Source: an uncultured archaeon A07HN63 (GTDB lineage: Archaea > Halobacteriota > Halobacteria > Halobacteriales > Haloferacaceae). Taken from it: DNA of 14,004 nucleotides. The notes beneath the pieces are model-generated. The model was not told where the DNA came from and ran no database searches. It saw only the letters and a program-made list of their open reading frames with translations. Numbering within the stretch: position 1 is the first letter of the stretch; every line of letters starts with the position of its first letter. Positions 7,931 to 14,004 of the stretch are shown piece after piece. Where the stretch lies: positions 8,102-22,105 of the forward strand of contig KI543187.1 of NCBI GenBank assembly GCA_000496215.1, given 5' to 3'. The position numbers and the translations under genes are program-made.

Positions 7931-8003
7931 GGGCCGGTGGGGTAGCTTGGTATCCTTCGGCCTTCGGGTGGCCGTAACCACGATTCAAATTCGTGCCGGC
8001 CCA
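7931..8003 (+). tRNA. tRNA-Pro, anticodon CGG
   Basis: The 73 bases fold into a full cloverleaf. The acceptor stem is GGGCCGG with CCGGCCC and discriminator A73. The D-arm carries GGGT, a loop with AGCTTGGTA and TCCT; pair 13-22 is U-U. The anticodon stem CGGCC/GGCCG is perfect around the loop TTCGGGT, with anticodon CGG at 7965-7967. The variable region is TAAC. The T-arm is CACGA/TCGTG with loop TTCAAAT. There is no intron and no CCA beyond the discriminator. It decodes CCG, a frequent proline codon in such GC-rich genomes. No partial copy of its 3' end was noticed elsewhere in the window, so there is no sign of use as an integration site here. Confidence 0.95.
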
Positions 8004-8048
8004 CTTCTCGCCCCGTTCACGACAGCCGAGCGCGATCCAACCACCCGA

Positions 8049-8816
8049 TCAGTACCGCGGTTCGGAGATAAAGTTCGTCTCGGTTGCTCTGACTCTGAGG
8101 TCGAAGGACTCGTTTATCAGGCTGATCGTCGATTCCTCAACCGAGTCCGGGTCCAGCGGGTAGTAGGCGATTGCGTCGGCGGACTCGAACTGGTTGGTCA
8201 GAATCTGGAGGAACTTGAACGAGGGTTTCTCGCCGAACTTGGTGATGATCTCCGAGAGGATGTCGAACTCGACGACAATCTTCCCCTCGGAGTTGCCGTG
8301 ATCTTCGAGCACCTGCGAGATTGTCCTGCCGAGCTTCGAGAGCCCGAGCTGCTTGCTCAGTTTCACGATCTCGATGGGGACGTTTGAGATATCCAGCCCG
8401 GAGATATCGGCGGCCGGGTTATCCTTCGTCGTCAACACGACCGTCAGGGCGGGCCAGCTACCGAGCTCCTCGCGGAGCAGGCGGAGTCTGGCCCCCGGGT
8501 TCGTCGTAATCAGGATGATGATATCGCCGGCTGCAAAAAAATGAGCCCGGGCGTTGTCGATCCCGGGGCTGTCGGTGGGGCCTTTCACGAGGATGTTGCC
8601 GGCGCGGTCGATGTCGTCGGCGACGTGGGTGCTTGACTCGATGAACTGATCTTCGTGCTCGAAGAGGTGATCTTTGAAATTCTGGATCGTTTTCTCCTCG
8701 TCGTAGCTGATCTCCGAGCGATCGCAGTAGGGACACTCCCAGCTGACGCCAGGGTCCTCTTGGCTGACGTTGTCCTGAGAGTGTTCAAAGAGATGTGATT
8801 TGATGACCTCGGACAT
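8049..8816 (-). CDS. DUF7504 family protein with N-terminal C2H2-like zinc finger
   Basis: A haloarchaeal protein of unknown function, 255 residues from ATG 8816. Residues 26-54 form a C2H2-like finger, WECPYCDRSE with Cys28 and Cys31 and HLFEH with His50 and His54. The same HLFEH also occurs at residues 8-12, without cysteines. The rest resembles the RecA-like DUF7504 fold. Hydrophobic strand GDIIILITTNPGARLRLLRE is followed by LTVVLTT, then GKIVVEFDILSEII and FKFLQILTNQFESADAIAYY, with PLDPDSVEESTI near the end. No Walker A lysine motif is visible, so ATP hydrolysis is unlikely. Upstream in-frame starts at 8879 and 8903 are possible. A TATA at 8902-8908 would suit a leaderless start at 8879, but the added residues are Arg/Trp-rich and look non-coding. 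The DUF call comes from memory of the family. Confidence 0.75.
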   Translation of the reverse strand: MSEVIKSHLFEHSQDNVSQEDPGVSWECPYCDRSEISYDEEKTIQNFKDHLFEHEDQFIESSTHVADDIDRAGNILVKGPTDSPGIDNARAHFFAAGDIIILITTNPGARLRLLREELGSWPALTVVLTTKDNPAADISGLDISNVPIEIVKLSKQLGLSKLGRTISQVLEDHGNSEGKIVVEFDILSEIITKFGEKPSFKFLQILTNQFESADAIAYYPLDPDSVEESTISLINESFDLRVRATETNFISEPRY

Positions 8817-8901
8817 GGGCTCCCGTTTGGCGCCCCAAACGGTGAAGTCAGCCTGCCGAGACCGCCACCGATAGACCATACGAAATATCGGGTAGAGGCT
8901 C

Positions 8902-8908
8902 AAATAAG
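8902..8908 (-). promoter_or_regulatory. Possible TATA box of the DUF7504 gene
   Basis: The minus strand reads GACTTATTTGAG. With normal spacing transcription would start near 8879, at an in-frame ATG. The start is thus either 8879 (leaderless) or 8816 after a leader of about 60 bases. A second candidate, GATATTTCG (about 8881-8889), would give a start near 8858. Confidence 0.4.
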
Positions 8909-8960
8909 TCTGGGGATTATTCTTGGTGTTGCCACATCGTGCAGTACCCTCCGACGACAG

Positions 8961-8968
8961 CTATTTGC
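8961..8968 (+). promoter_or_regulatory. Possible TATA box of dnaG
   Basis: GCTATTTGC is the only AT-rich element between the divergent DUF7504 gene and dnaG. It predicts transcription from about 8990 and a leader of about 50 bases that includes the hairpin at 9004-9027. Confidence 0.35.
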
Positions 8969-9003
8969 GAGCGTAGCACCTACCACGAACAACTACCGGT
9001 AGA

Positions 9004-9027
9004 CGTGGCAGTTGTCTGCTAGCCACG
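9004..9027 (+). promoter_or_regulatory. Hairpin in the putative dnaG leader
   Basis: CGTGGC pairs with GCCACG, and inside it AG pairs with CT around a TTGT loop. This gives eight base pairs with a four-base bulge on the 3' side. It ends 14 bases before the dnaG ATG, where it could affect initiation. No Shine-Dalgarno motif is seen between it and the start. Confidence 0.4.
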
Positions 9028-9041
9028 CCACCCGACTCATC

Positions 9042-10674
9042 ATGGAGGACACAACCAAGTACCTGATTCACGCCCGGATCGCCGCCAACGGCGTCGTTGA
9101 GCGGAGCGACGTTGTCGGGGCGGTCTTCGGCCAGACAGAGGGGTTGCTCGGCGACGAGCTAGACCTCCGCGATCTGCAGGAGTCCTCGAAGGTCGGCCGG
9201 ATCGATGTGGAGATCACCTCCGAAAACGGCCAGTCGTTCGGCGAGCTCACCATCGCCACCAGCCTTGACAGAGCCGAAACTGCGATTCTCGGCGCGTCGC
9301 TGGAGACAATCGACCGTGTCGGCCCCTGCCGGGCCGAGATCGAGATCACCGAGATCGAGGATATCCGGGCGGCCAAACGCCGCGAAGTTGTCGACCGCGC
9401 CAAGGAGCTACTGGCGACCGCCTTCGACGACACCACCGTCTCCAGTACCGACCTCGTGGCCGACGTTCGGGACTCCGTCCGCGCCGAGGAGATCGACACC
9501 TACGATGGTCTGCCGGCCGGCCCCAGCGTCGATAGCTCCGATGCGGTGATCGTCGTCGAGGGGCGGGCCGACGTGCTCCAGCTCCTGCAGTACGGGATCA
9601 AAAACGCCGTCGCCGTCGAGGGCACCGACATCCCCGAGACCGTTGCCGATCTCACGACCACCCGGACGACGACGGTGTTCGTCGACGGCGACCGCGGCGG
9701 CGAACTCATCCTGCGGGAACTCCTGCAGGTCGGCGATGTCGACTTCGTCGCCTTCGCGCCGACCGACCGCTCGGTCGAGGACCTCTCCCGTGGCGAGGTA
9801 CTCACGCGGCTCAGACAGAAGGTTGCCGCCGACCGGCTGGGCGATGTCCAGAACGTCCGCGAGACGATGGCCGGCCTCGTCGACGACAACAATCCGCCGA
9901 TGACGCCGGAGTCGACCGACGAGGAGACGACCGCCGACACCGAGGTCGAGGTTGTGCCGACCAGTTCGCCAGCCGCCTCGCCGTCGCCGCCGGGACAGGT
10001 CGGCGCGGCGTTCGGCCACAGCGAGCAGACGACCCCCGATTCCTCCGCCGACGCGACGCCCGATCCGTCAGCCGACGCGACGCCTGATTCGGCCACCGAC
10101 ACCCTCGGAGTATCCTGACGGTCCCGACCAGCCCGACGCGTCCGACGACGCCGCGCGGGCTGCGTCGGCAGTCGACGATGCTGGCTCGACAGCCAGCGAC
10201 ACCGCCGGAACGGCGGACGCCCCGAACCAGCCGACCGCGAAGACAGGAGACACCGCTACCCAGTCGACCCCAGAGATGGCCGACGCTCCGACCCAGCCAG
10301 CCTCCGAGACAGATCAAACCGACTCAGCGCCGGCCGACGAAACCGCCGACACGGCAGGGCCGGCCACGCTCCGTGATCACGTCGATGCGGTCATCGGCGA
10401 CGGCGACGGGACCGCCAGACTGCTCGACGCGTCGTTCGGTGTTCAGACCGAGACCGAGATCAACGCACTGATCGACGTCATCGAGGCGGCCGAGGAGCCA
10501 CACTCGCTCGTTCTCGACGGCGAACTCAGCCAGCGCGTTCTCGATGCGGCTGCCCAGCACGGACTCGATCACATCGTCGCCTGGAGCACCGGCGAGTTCG
10601 TGAAAAAGCCGGTCGGCACCCGGGTGCTGACCGCCGACGAACTCGACCCGCCGAAACCAGACGCCGAACACTAA
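9042..10674 (+). pseudogene. dnaG: Archaeal DnaG (primase-like / exosome subunit), frameshifted in linker
   Basis: Archaeal DnaG carries a TOPRIM domain and is best known as a subunit of the RNA exosome. The start [13 protein letters not shown] is the family N-terminus, so ATG 9042 is chosen over the upstream TTG 9012. The TOPRIM core is [14 protein letters not shown] (Glu173) and [12 protein letters not shown] (Asp215, Asp217). A long Thr/Pro/Asp/Ala linker follows, with 24-base repeats. The first frame stops at TGA 10116-10118. The conserved C-terminal domain continues in the +1 frame (TLRDHVDAVIGDGDGTARLL, LSQRVLDAAAQ, GEFVKKPVGTRVLTADEL). Removing one C from 10102-10104 gives one protein of 543 residues. 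Both halves look well conserved, so a sequencing error or recent slip is likely. Programmed +1 shifting at TCC-TGA-C is a remote alternative. Confidence 0.9.
10032..10103 (+). repeat. 24-base tandem repeats in the dnaG linker
   Basis: Three in-frame units (10032-10055, 10056-10079, 10080-10103) encode [16 protein letters not shown] and TPDSATDT. The first two are nearly identical and the third has diverged. They lie in the disordered acidic linker between TOPRIM and the C-terminal domain. The frameshift at 10102-10104 is at the end of the third unit, where replication slippage is plausible. Confidence 0.75.
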
Positions 10675-11150
10675 TCCTCCCTCTCGGGTTCGTAGCGAAG
10701 CGTCCGGCCGTCTGTTTCCTCGAACTGCTCGTCGGCGTCTGCCACCGTCATGAAGCCGGCCGACTCGTAGAGCTGTCTCGCGGCGTCGTTGTCGACGGCG
10801 ACGTGAACCGAGACAGGCGACGGCCCCTGCTCGATAGCGGCGTCCAGCAGGGCCCGCCCGCGACCCTGCCGCCGGTACTCAGCGTCGACGACGAGTTCGG
10901 CGATATGTGTCTCTCTTCCGGCTATTGCCAGCACGTAGCCGACGACGCGTCCGCTGTCGGTCACGGACACCAGCAGCACAAACGAATCCGCTGTCGATAC
11001 TACCGGGTCGCCGGCGTGCTCGGCAGGTGTTTCGGTCGTCGCCGCGAGGGCGGCCGAGAGCAGGGCCGGGGCTGGCTCCGCGAGCACCGACTGCAGTGCG
11101 TGGAGTCGGTCGGCATCGCTCGCCCGGGCGGGCCGAACCGTCGCACTCAT
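10671..11150 (-). CDS. GNAT family N-acetyltransferase (RimI-like)
   Basis: A 159-residue GNAT enzyme, which transfers acetyl from acetyl-CoA to an amine. It starts MSATVRPARASDADRLHAL, the usual first strand and helix. The acetyl-CoA loop is IAELVVDAEYRRQGRGRALL (83-102, Q/RxxGxG as RRQGRG). Motif B is NDAARQLYESAGF (about 124-136), with the conserved Tyr that can act as general acid. The substrate is unknown; protein N-terminal or small-molecule acetylation are both possible. Its ATG overlaps the stop of the upstream DUF92 gene as ATGA (11150-11147), so the two are translationally coupled. Its stop overlaps the dnaG stop from the other strand by four bases. Confidence 0.88.
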   Translation of the reverse strand: MSATVRPARASDADRLHALQSVLAEPAPALLSAALAATTETPAEHAGDPVVSTADSFVLLVSVTDSGRVVGYVLAIAGRETHIAELVVDAEYRRQGRGRALLDAAIEQGPSPVSVHVAVDNDAARQLYESAGFMTVADADEQFEETDGRTLRYEPERED

Positions 11151-12469
11151 ACGAGCAAAATGGCGAGTCCGGCGCTCGTGATGCCACCGGTCAGCGTCGA
11201 GCAGAAGTTGACCGCCTGATTGCCGAGGCGGTCGCCCTCGATGGTCGCCCCGAGCAGGCTATCGGCCGTGATCCCGGCCAGCCCGCCGGCGGCAACGATC
11301 ACGCCGGCGACGAGCGCTTCACCAAGGGGGAGGACGACCCCCGAGAGCGCGCCGATGAGTCCACTGCCGAGGAGTCCAGCCACCTCGCCCTGCCAGGTAA
11401 CTCCCCCGTCGGTCCCCGGCTCGACGCGCTCGAACGTCGTGATCAGCCGTGGCTCGTCGTAGAGACAGCCGATCTCGCTGGACAGCGTATCGCCCAGCGC
11501 GGTCGCCAGCGAGCCGGCAAAGACAAACGGCAACGCTATCTCGACGACCGGTACCACCGCGACCTGTTCGGCACCGGCGACGGCGACCACCGCAACAAGG
11601 GCGACACCGGCGTTCGCCAGCACGTTGCCGGTGCCGCGCGCGCCGTCGTTTTCCTCGGCGACGCCGCGATCAGCCTTTTCATCGTAGCGGAATTTCGATG
11701 CCAGCGCGCCGATGGCAAAGAAGGCGATCAGCACCGCAAACCAGCCGAACCCACCCAGCACGATCATCAACACGCCGAGCAACACGCCGGTCAGCATCCC
11801 CGATACGTCGGCCGTACCGAGCACGTAGGAGATCCCACCGAGCCCGACCGTGACGGCGAGTGCGCCGACGAGATCGACCGTTGGCACCGGGCCGACGAGT
11901 GTGGCGACCAACCAGATGACGAGGCCGACCGACAGCACCACCAGTGCGTCGTCGCGCTCGTAGAGCAACTCACGGAGCAGCGCGGCGATCAGCGTCCCGA
12001 CGACGGCCAGCAACAGCACGACTGACCAGTCGACAGCCGTGCCGCGGTAAACTGCCACGGCGTACTGGCCGGCGACTGCCGCGGGGACAGCCGCGACACC
12101 GAAGCCGGCGACACCGAGAAACGGTTCGTCGGTTCTGGTTCTGACCGCCTCGATACCGAGGTTGCCGAAGCCGAGGATGAGGAGTGCGGCGACGAAGAGA
12201 TCGACGGGTAGCGCGGCCTGCGGCAGTGCCAGCAGCACCGCGAGGGCGGCAGCCGCGAAGCCGAAGCCAGCCAGCCCGTTGAGACGGCCGTCCTGCCAGT
12301 CGCCCGGCCGGGCGAAGAGCTCGAAGAGCGGCCCGTCGGAGACGAGAAACGCCGCTCCGATAGCGATCACCGCAAACGGGAGGGCCGTCGCCGCGCCCAG
12401 CGCCGGTGCCGTCAGCGCGAGCGACGCCACGGCGGCGAACGCTCCTGCCCGTCGGAGCCGTCGAGTCAC
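11147..12469 (-). CDS. DUF92 family membrane protein (VTE6-like), possible polyprenyl/phytyl phosphate kinase
   Basis: A 440-residue integral membrane protein with about eleven or twelve hydrophobic segments. The C-terminal half has the DUF92 signature: GARGTGNVLANAGVA (277-290), then SLATALGDTLSSEIG (320-334), PRLITTFERVEPGTDGGVTW (340-359) and LGSGLIG. The N-terminal half looks like a second transporter- or kinase-like membrane domain, with SDGPLFELFARP and LGFGNLGIEA. DUF92 includes the plant and cyanobacterial VTE6 phytyl-phosphate kinase; archaeal members are untested to my knowledge. The start is GTG 12469, with TATA CGTTAAGTAG 27 bases upstream, so it is probably leaderless. It is coupled by ATGA to the GNAT gene and divergent from a cis-prenyltransferase subunit. 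A role in isoprenoid alcohol or phosphate metabolism is inference from family and context. Confidence 0.85.
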   Translation of the reverse strand: MTRRLRRAGAFAAVASLALTAPALGAATALPFAVIAIGAAFLVSDGPLFELFARPGDWQDGRLNGLAGFGFAAAALAVLLALPQAALPVDLFVAALLILGFGNLGIEAVRTRTDEPFLGVAGFGVAAVPAAVAGQYAVAVYRGTAVDWSVVLLLAVVGTLIAALLRELLYERDDALVVLSVGLVIWLVATLVGPVPTVDLVGALAVTVGLGGISYVLGTADVSGMLTGVLLGVLMIVLGGFGWFAVLIAFFAIGALASKFRYDEKADRGVAEENDGARGTGNVLANAGVALVAVVAVAGAEQVAVVPVVEIALPFVFAGSLATALGDTLSSEIGCLYDEPRLITTFERVEPGTDGGVTWQGEVAGLLGSGLIGALSGVVLPLGEALVAGVIVAAGGLAGITADSLLGATIEGDRLGNQAVNFCSTLTGGITSAGLAILLV

Positions 12470-12491
12470 ACCCTCGGCTATCGCTGACGGC

Positions 12492-12499
12492 TACTTAAC
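12492..12499 (-). promoter_or_regulatory. TATA box of the DUF92-GNAT operon
   Basis: The minus strand reads CGTTAAGTAG, centred about 27 bases before the GTG start at 12469. This spacing supports that GTG as the leaderless first codon. Confidence 0.55.
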
Positions 12500-12628
12500 G
12501 GTCCCGACATGTCGAAATCTCCGTGTGAGTCACTCACAGCGGCGGTTTGTGCTGTCGGCAGTCACACCCGAGTGCCGTTCCTTCGTTTCACCGGAACCTT
12601 TTGCCATCGGCGGTCCGAGAACCATGCA

Positions 12629-13234
12629 GTGCTCTACGACGGCTATCTCGCACTGCAGCTCTGGCGGCGGTCGAGCCCCCCGCCCGACCACGTCGCGGTC
12701 GTCATCACCGAGCGCGACCTGCTCGAACAGGGGGCCTACGAGACGCTTGGCGACTTTTTCGAGTGGGCCGTCGAGTACGGGGCCGACCGGATCACCGTTT
12801 CTGTGAGTGTCCTCGACGAGGCGGTGGTGCCAACGCTCAGCCGCGAACTGACAGCGCTCGACACACCTAAACCGCTGGCTGTGCGTCGCCCCGGCGACAC
12901 CGAGCAGGTCGACGCGCCGATTCAGGTGAGCATCGGTCTCGGCGGGAAACGCGAGTTCGCCGAAACCGTCCGGCAACTCGCGGAGGCCGTCGACGCCGGC
13001 GAGATCGAGCCCGACGAGATCGAGGCCGACGACATCGACAGCCGGCTCGTCTTCCGGGAGGAACCCGACCTCGTCATCAAGACCGGGGCCGAACGGCTCT
13101 CGGATTTCATGATCTGGCAGTCGGTCTACTCCGAACTCTACTTCACAGATGTCAACTGGCGGGATTTCCGGAAACGCGACTATCTGCGGGCGCTGATCGA
13201 TTACGCGGATCGGCAGCGACGGTTCGGGAAATAG
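12629..13234 (+). CDS. Short cis-prenyltransferase homologue, probable non-catalytic subunit
   Basis: A 201-residue member of the UppS/cis-prenyltransferase fold. The start is GTG 12629, giving MLYDGYLALQLW; the frame is open further upstream, but those residues look non-coding, and a weak TATA (CCTTTTGCC, about 12596-12604) precedes the GTG. Where active enzymes have HVA-IMDGN-RWA, this protein has PDHVAVVITERDLL (19-32), so the catalytic Asp is missing. The FSTENW segment is replaced by VSVSVLDE. In contrast the dimer-interface and C-terminal region is highly typical: KTGAERLSDFMIWQ (151-164), SELYFTDVNWRDF (168-180) and the last four residues RFGK, the RxG motif. This pattern resembles eukaryotic NgBR/Nus1, which activates a catalytic partner. 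The gene converges on such a partner 11 bases downstream. It could also be an independent protein of unknown function. Confidence 0.85.
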   Translation: MLYDGYLALQLWRRSSPPPDHVAVVITERDLLEQGAYETLGDFFEWAVEYGADRITVSVSVLDEAVVPTLSRELTALDTPKPLAVRRPGDTEQVDAPIQVSIGLGGKREFAETVRQLAEAVDAGEIEPDEIEADDIDSRLVFREEPDLVIKTGAERLSDFMIWQSVYSELYFTDVNWRDFRKRDYLRALIDYADRQRRFGK

Positions 13235-13245
13235 GCCGAGAGTCG

Positions 13246-14004
13246 TCAGTCGGCCGGCTCCGGGGCCGGTTCGGTGGTCTCGGCGTCCGACCCTGTATCG
13301 CCGGCGTCCTCGGTATCGAGTTCCTCGACGACGGCTGTGCGGCCGGCCTGTGGCAGTTTTTTGCGGAGTCGACCGGCCAGTGCGGTGGCTTCGTCCAGCT
13401 CAAGACGCCCGACCGCTTCGGCGAGGGCGACACCCCGTTCGATTCGCGTTTGTTGCCACGATTCCTCGCGGGCCTCGTAGGTGCGGATTCCGCGCAGGAA
13501 GTCGACCTTCGAGAACTCCGGCCAGTAGGGCGCACAGAAGTAGACGGCGGCCTCGTTTCCGTTGGCGTGCCACGGGAGGAAGTTTGACGTTCGCTCGTCG
13601 CCGCCGGTCCGGATGATGAGGTCCACGTCACGCACCGGCTGGCGGTAGAGGCGTTCCTCGACGGTCTCGGGGGTAATCTCGTCTGCCGCGAGGCTCCCGT
13701 CGTCGACAGCGCCGGCAACCTCCCGGGCCGCTCGCAGTAACTCGTTGCGACCGCCGTAGGCGAGGGCGACGTTCAGCGTGAATCCGTCGTAGCCGGCGGT
13801 CTGTGTTTCGGCGTAGGTGATCGCCGTCCGGACCCGCTGTGGGAGGCGATCGATCTCGCCGATGGCCCGGATACAGACCTCATTCTCGTGGACGCGGTCG
13901 CTGTCGGCGAGTTCGTAGAGTTTGTCCTCGATGATATCGAACAGCGGTTCGCGTTCCTCGCGTGGTCGGTCGAAGTTCTCCGTCGAGAACGCATACAGCG
14001 TGAG
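13246..14004 (-). CDS. uppS: Polyprenyl diphosphate synthase (cis-prenyltransferase), 5' part outside window
   Basis: Cis-prenyltransferases add isopentenyl units in cis to make the lipid carrier for glycan assembly. In archaea the product becomes dolichyl-type phosphate for N-glycosylation. The frame is open from the window edge for 252 residues, so the N-terminal MDGN site is not visible. Seen are TLYAFSTENFDRP (window residues 2-14), LNVALAYGGRNELLRAAR (78-94) and IRTGGDERTSNFLPW (131-145) with both Arg residues that bind isopentenyl diphosphate, then YWPEFSKVDFL. Where homodimeric enzymes have the RRFGG motif this protein reads AREESWQQ (178-185), so RxG is absent. The usual AELYFTD is altered to AAVYFCAP. 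An acidic tail (EELDTEDAGDTGSDAETTEP) extends the C-terminus. It is probably the catalytic half of a heteromer with the neighbouring short homologue. Confidence 0.92.
   Translation of the reverse strand, partial: LTLYAFSTENFDRPREEREPLFDIIEDKLYELADSDRVHENEVCIRAIGEIDRLPQRVRTAITYAETQTAGYDGFTLNVALAYGGRNELLRAAREVAGAVDDGSLAADEITPETVEERLYRQPVRDVDLIIRTGGDERTSNFLPWHANGNEAAVYFCAPYWPEFSKVDFLRGIRTYEAREESWQQTRIERGVALAEAVGRLELDEATALAGRLRKKLPQAGRTAVVEELDTEDAGDTGSDAETTEPAPEPAD

Noticed and set aside
7931..8060. tRNA-Pro as an integration (att) site
   Set aside because: No repeated copy of the tRNA 3' end and no integrase gene were seen in the window.
9952..10674. A separate gene starting at 9952
   Set aside because: The first 50 or so residues are Arg/Pro-rich shadow of the dnaG linker. 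The conserved part is the DnaG C-terminal domain, so this is the second half of a frameshifted dnaG.
10907..12025. 372-codon plus-strand frame opposite the GNAT and DUF92 genes
   Set aside because: It spans two genes on the other strand and encodes an Arg/Gln/Asp-rich product with no motifs. It is a codon-bias shadow.
12509..12628. N-terminal extension of the short prenyltransferase from ATG 12509
   Set aside because: The 40 extra residues are Cys/Arg/His-rich and unlike the family. The region also holds the divergent promoters. GTG 12629 gives the expected N-terminus.
1..14004. CRISPR arrays, insertion sequences, rRNA genes
   Set aside because: I saw no regularly spaced repeats, no transposase motifs with terminal repeats, and no rRNA-like conserved stretches.

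Overview
The window looks like chromosomal DNA from a haloarchaeon (class Halobacteria). The proteins are acidic and GC-rich. Several TATA-like elements sit 25-29 bases ahead of start codons, as expected for leaderless archaeal transcripts. The gene content is archaeal: Pus10, TrmY, archaeal DnaG, a HemAT-type transducer, DUF7504 and DUF92. I give no species.

Layout. (1) 1-718, minus: the N-terminal part of the tRNA pseudouridine synthase Pus10, cut by the window edge. (2) 925-3001: an orphan PAS histidine kinase (+) and a CPBP-type membrane protease (-), followed by about 670 bases without a convincing gene. (3) 3674-5524: a YadGH-like ABC-2 exporter. Its ATPase gene carries a one-base frameshift in the Walker A region and overlaps the permease gene by ATGA. 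(4) 5561-7078, minus: a globin-coupled (HemAT) soluble transducer. (5) 7287-8003: trmY, then tRNA-Pro(CGG). (6) 8049-8816, minus: a DUF7504 protein with an N-terminal C2H2-like zinc finger. (7) 9042-10674: archaeal dnaG, which is broken by a second one-base frameshift. (8) 10671-12469, minus: a DUF92 membrane protein translationally coupled to a GNAT acetyltransferase. (9) 12629 to the end: two convergent cis-prenyltransferase genes.

How the genes fit together. Pus10 and TrmY are the two successive enzymes that make 1-methylpseudouridine at tRNA position 54. The two cis-prenyltransferases show complementary losses. The short one has lost the catalytic MDGN segment but ends in RFGK. The long one keeps FSTENF and RTGGDER but has lost the C-terminal RxG. 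This points to a split, heteromeric enzyme like eukaryotic NgBR/DHDDS, making the polyprenyl lipid carrier. A DUF92 protein, of the family that includes the plant phytyl-phosphate kinase VTE6, is divergently transcribed next to the short subunit. It could act in polyprenol phosphorylation, but this is inference. Two genes (ABC ATPase and dnaG) carry single-base frameshifts in short homopolymer runs. Sequencing error, real mutation or recoding cannot be told apart here; the dnaG one stops at TCC-TGA-C, the codon context of antizyme +1 frameshifting.
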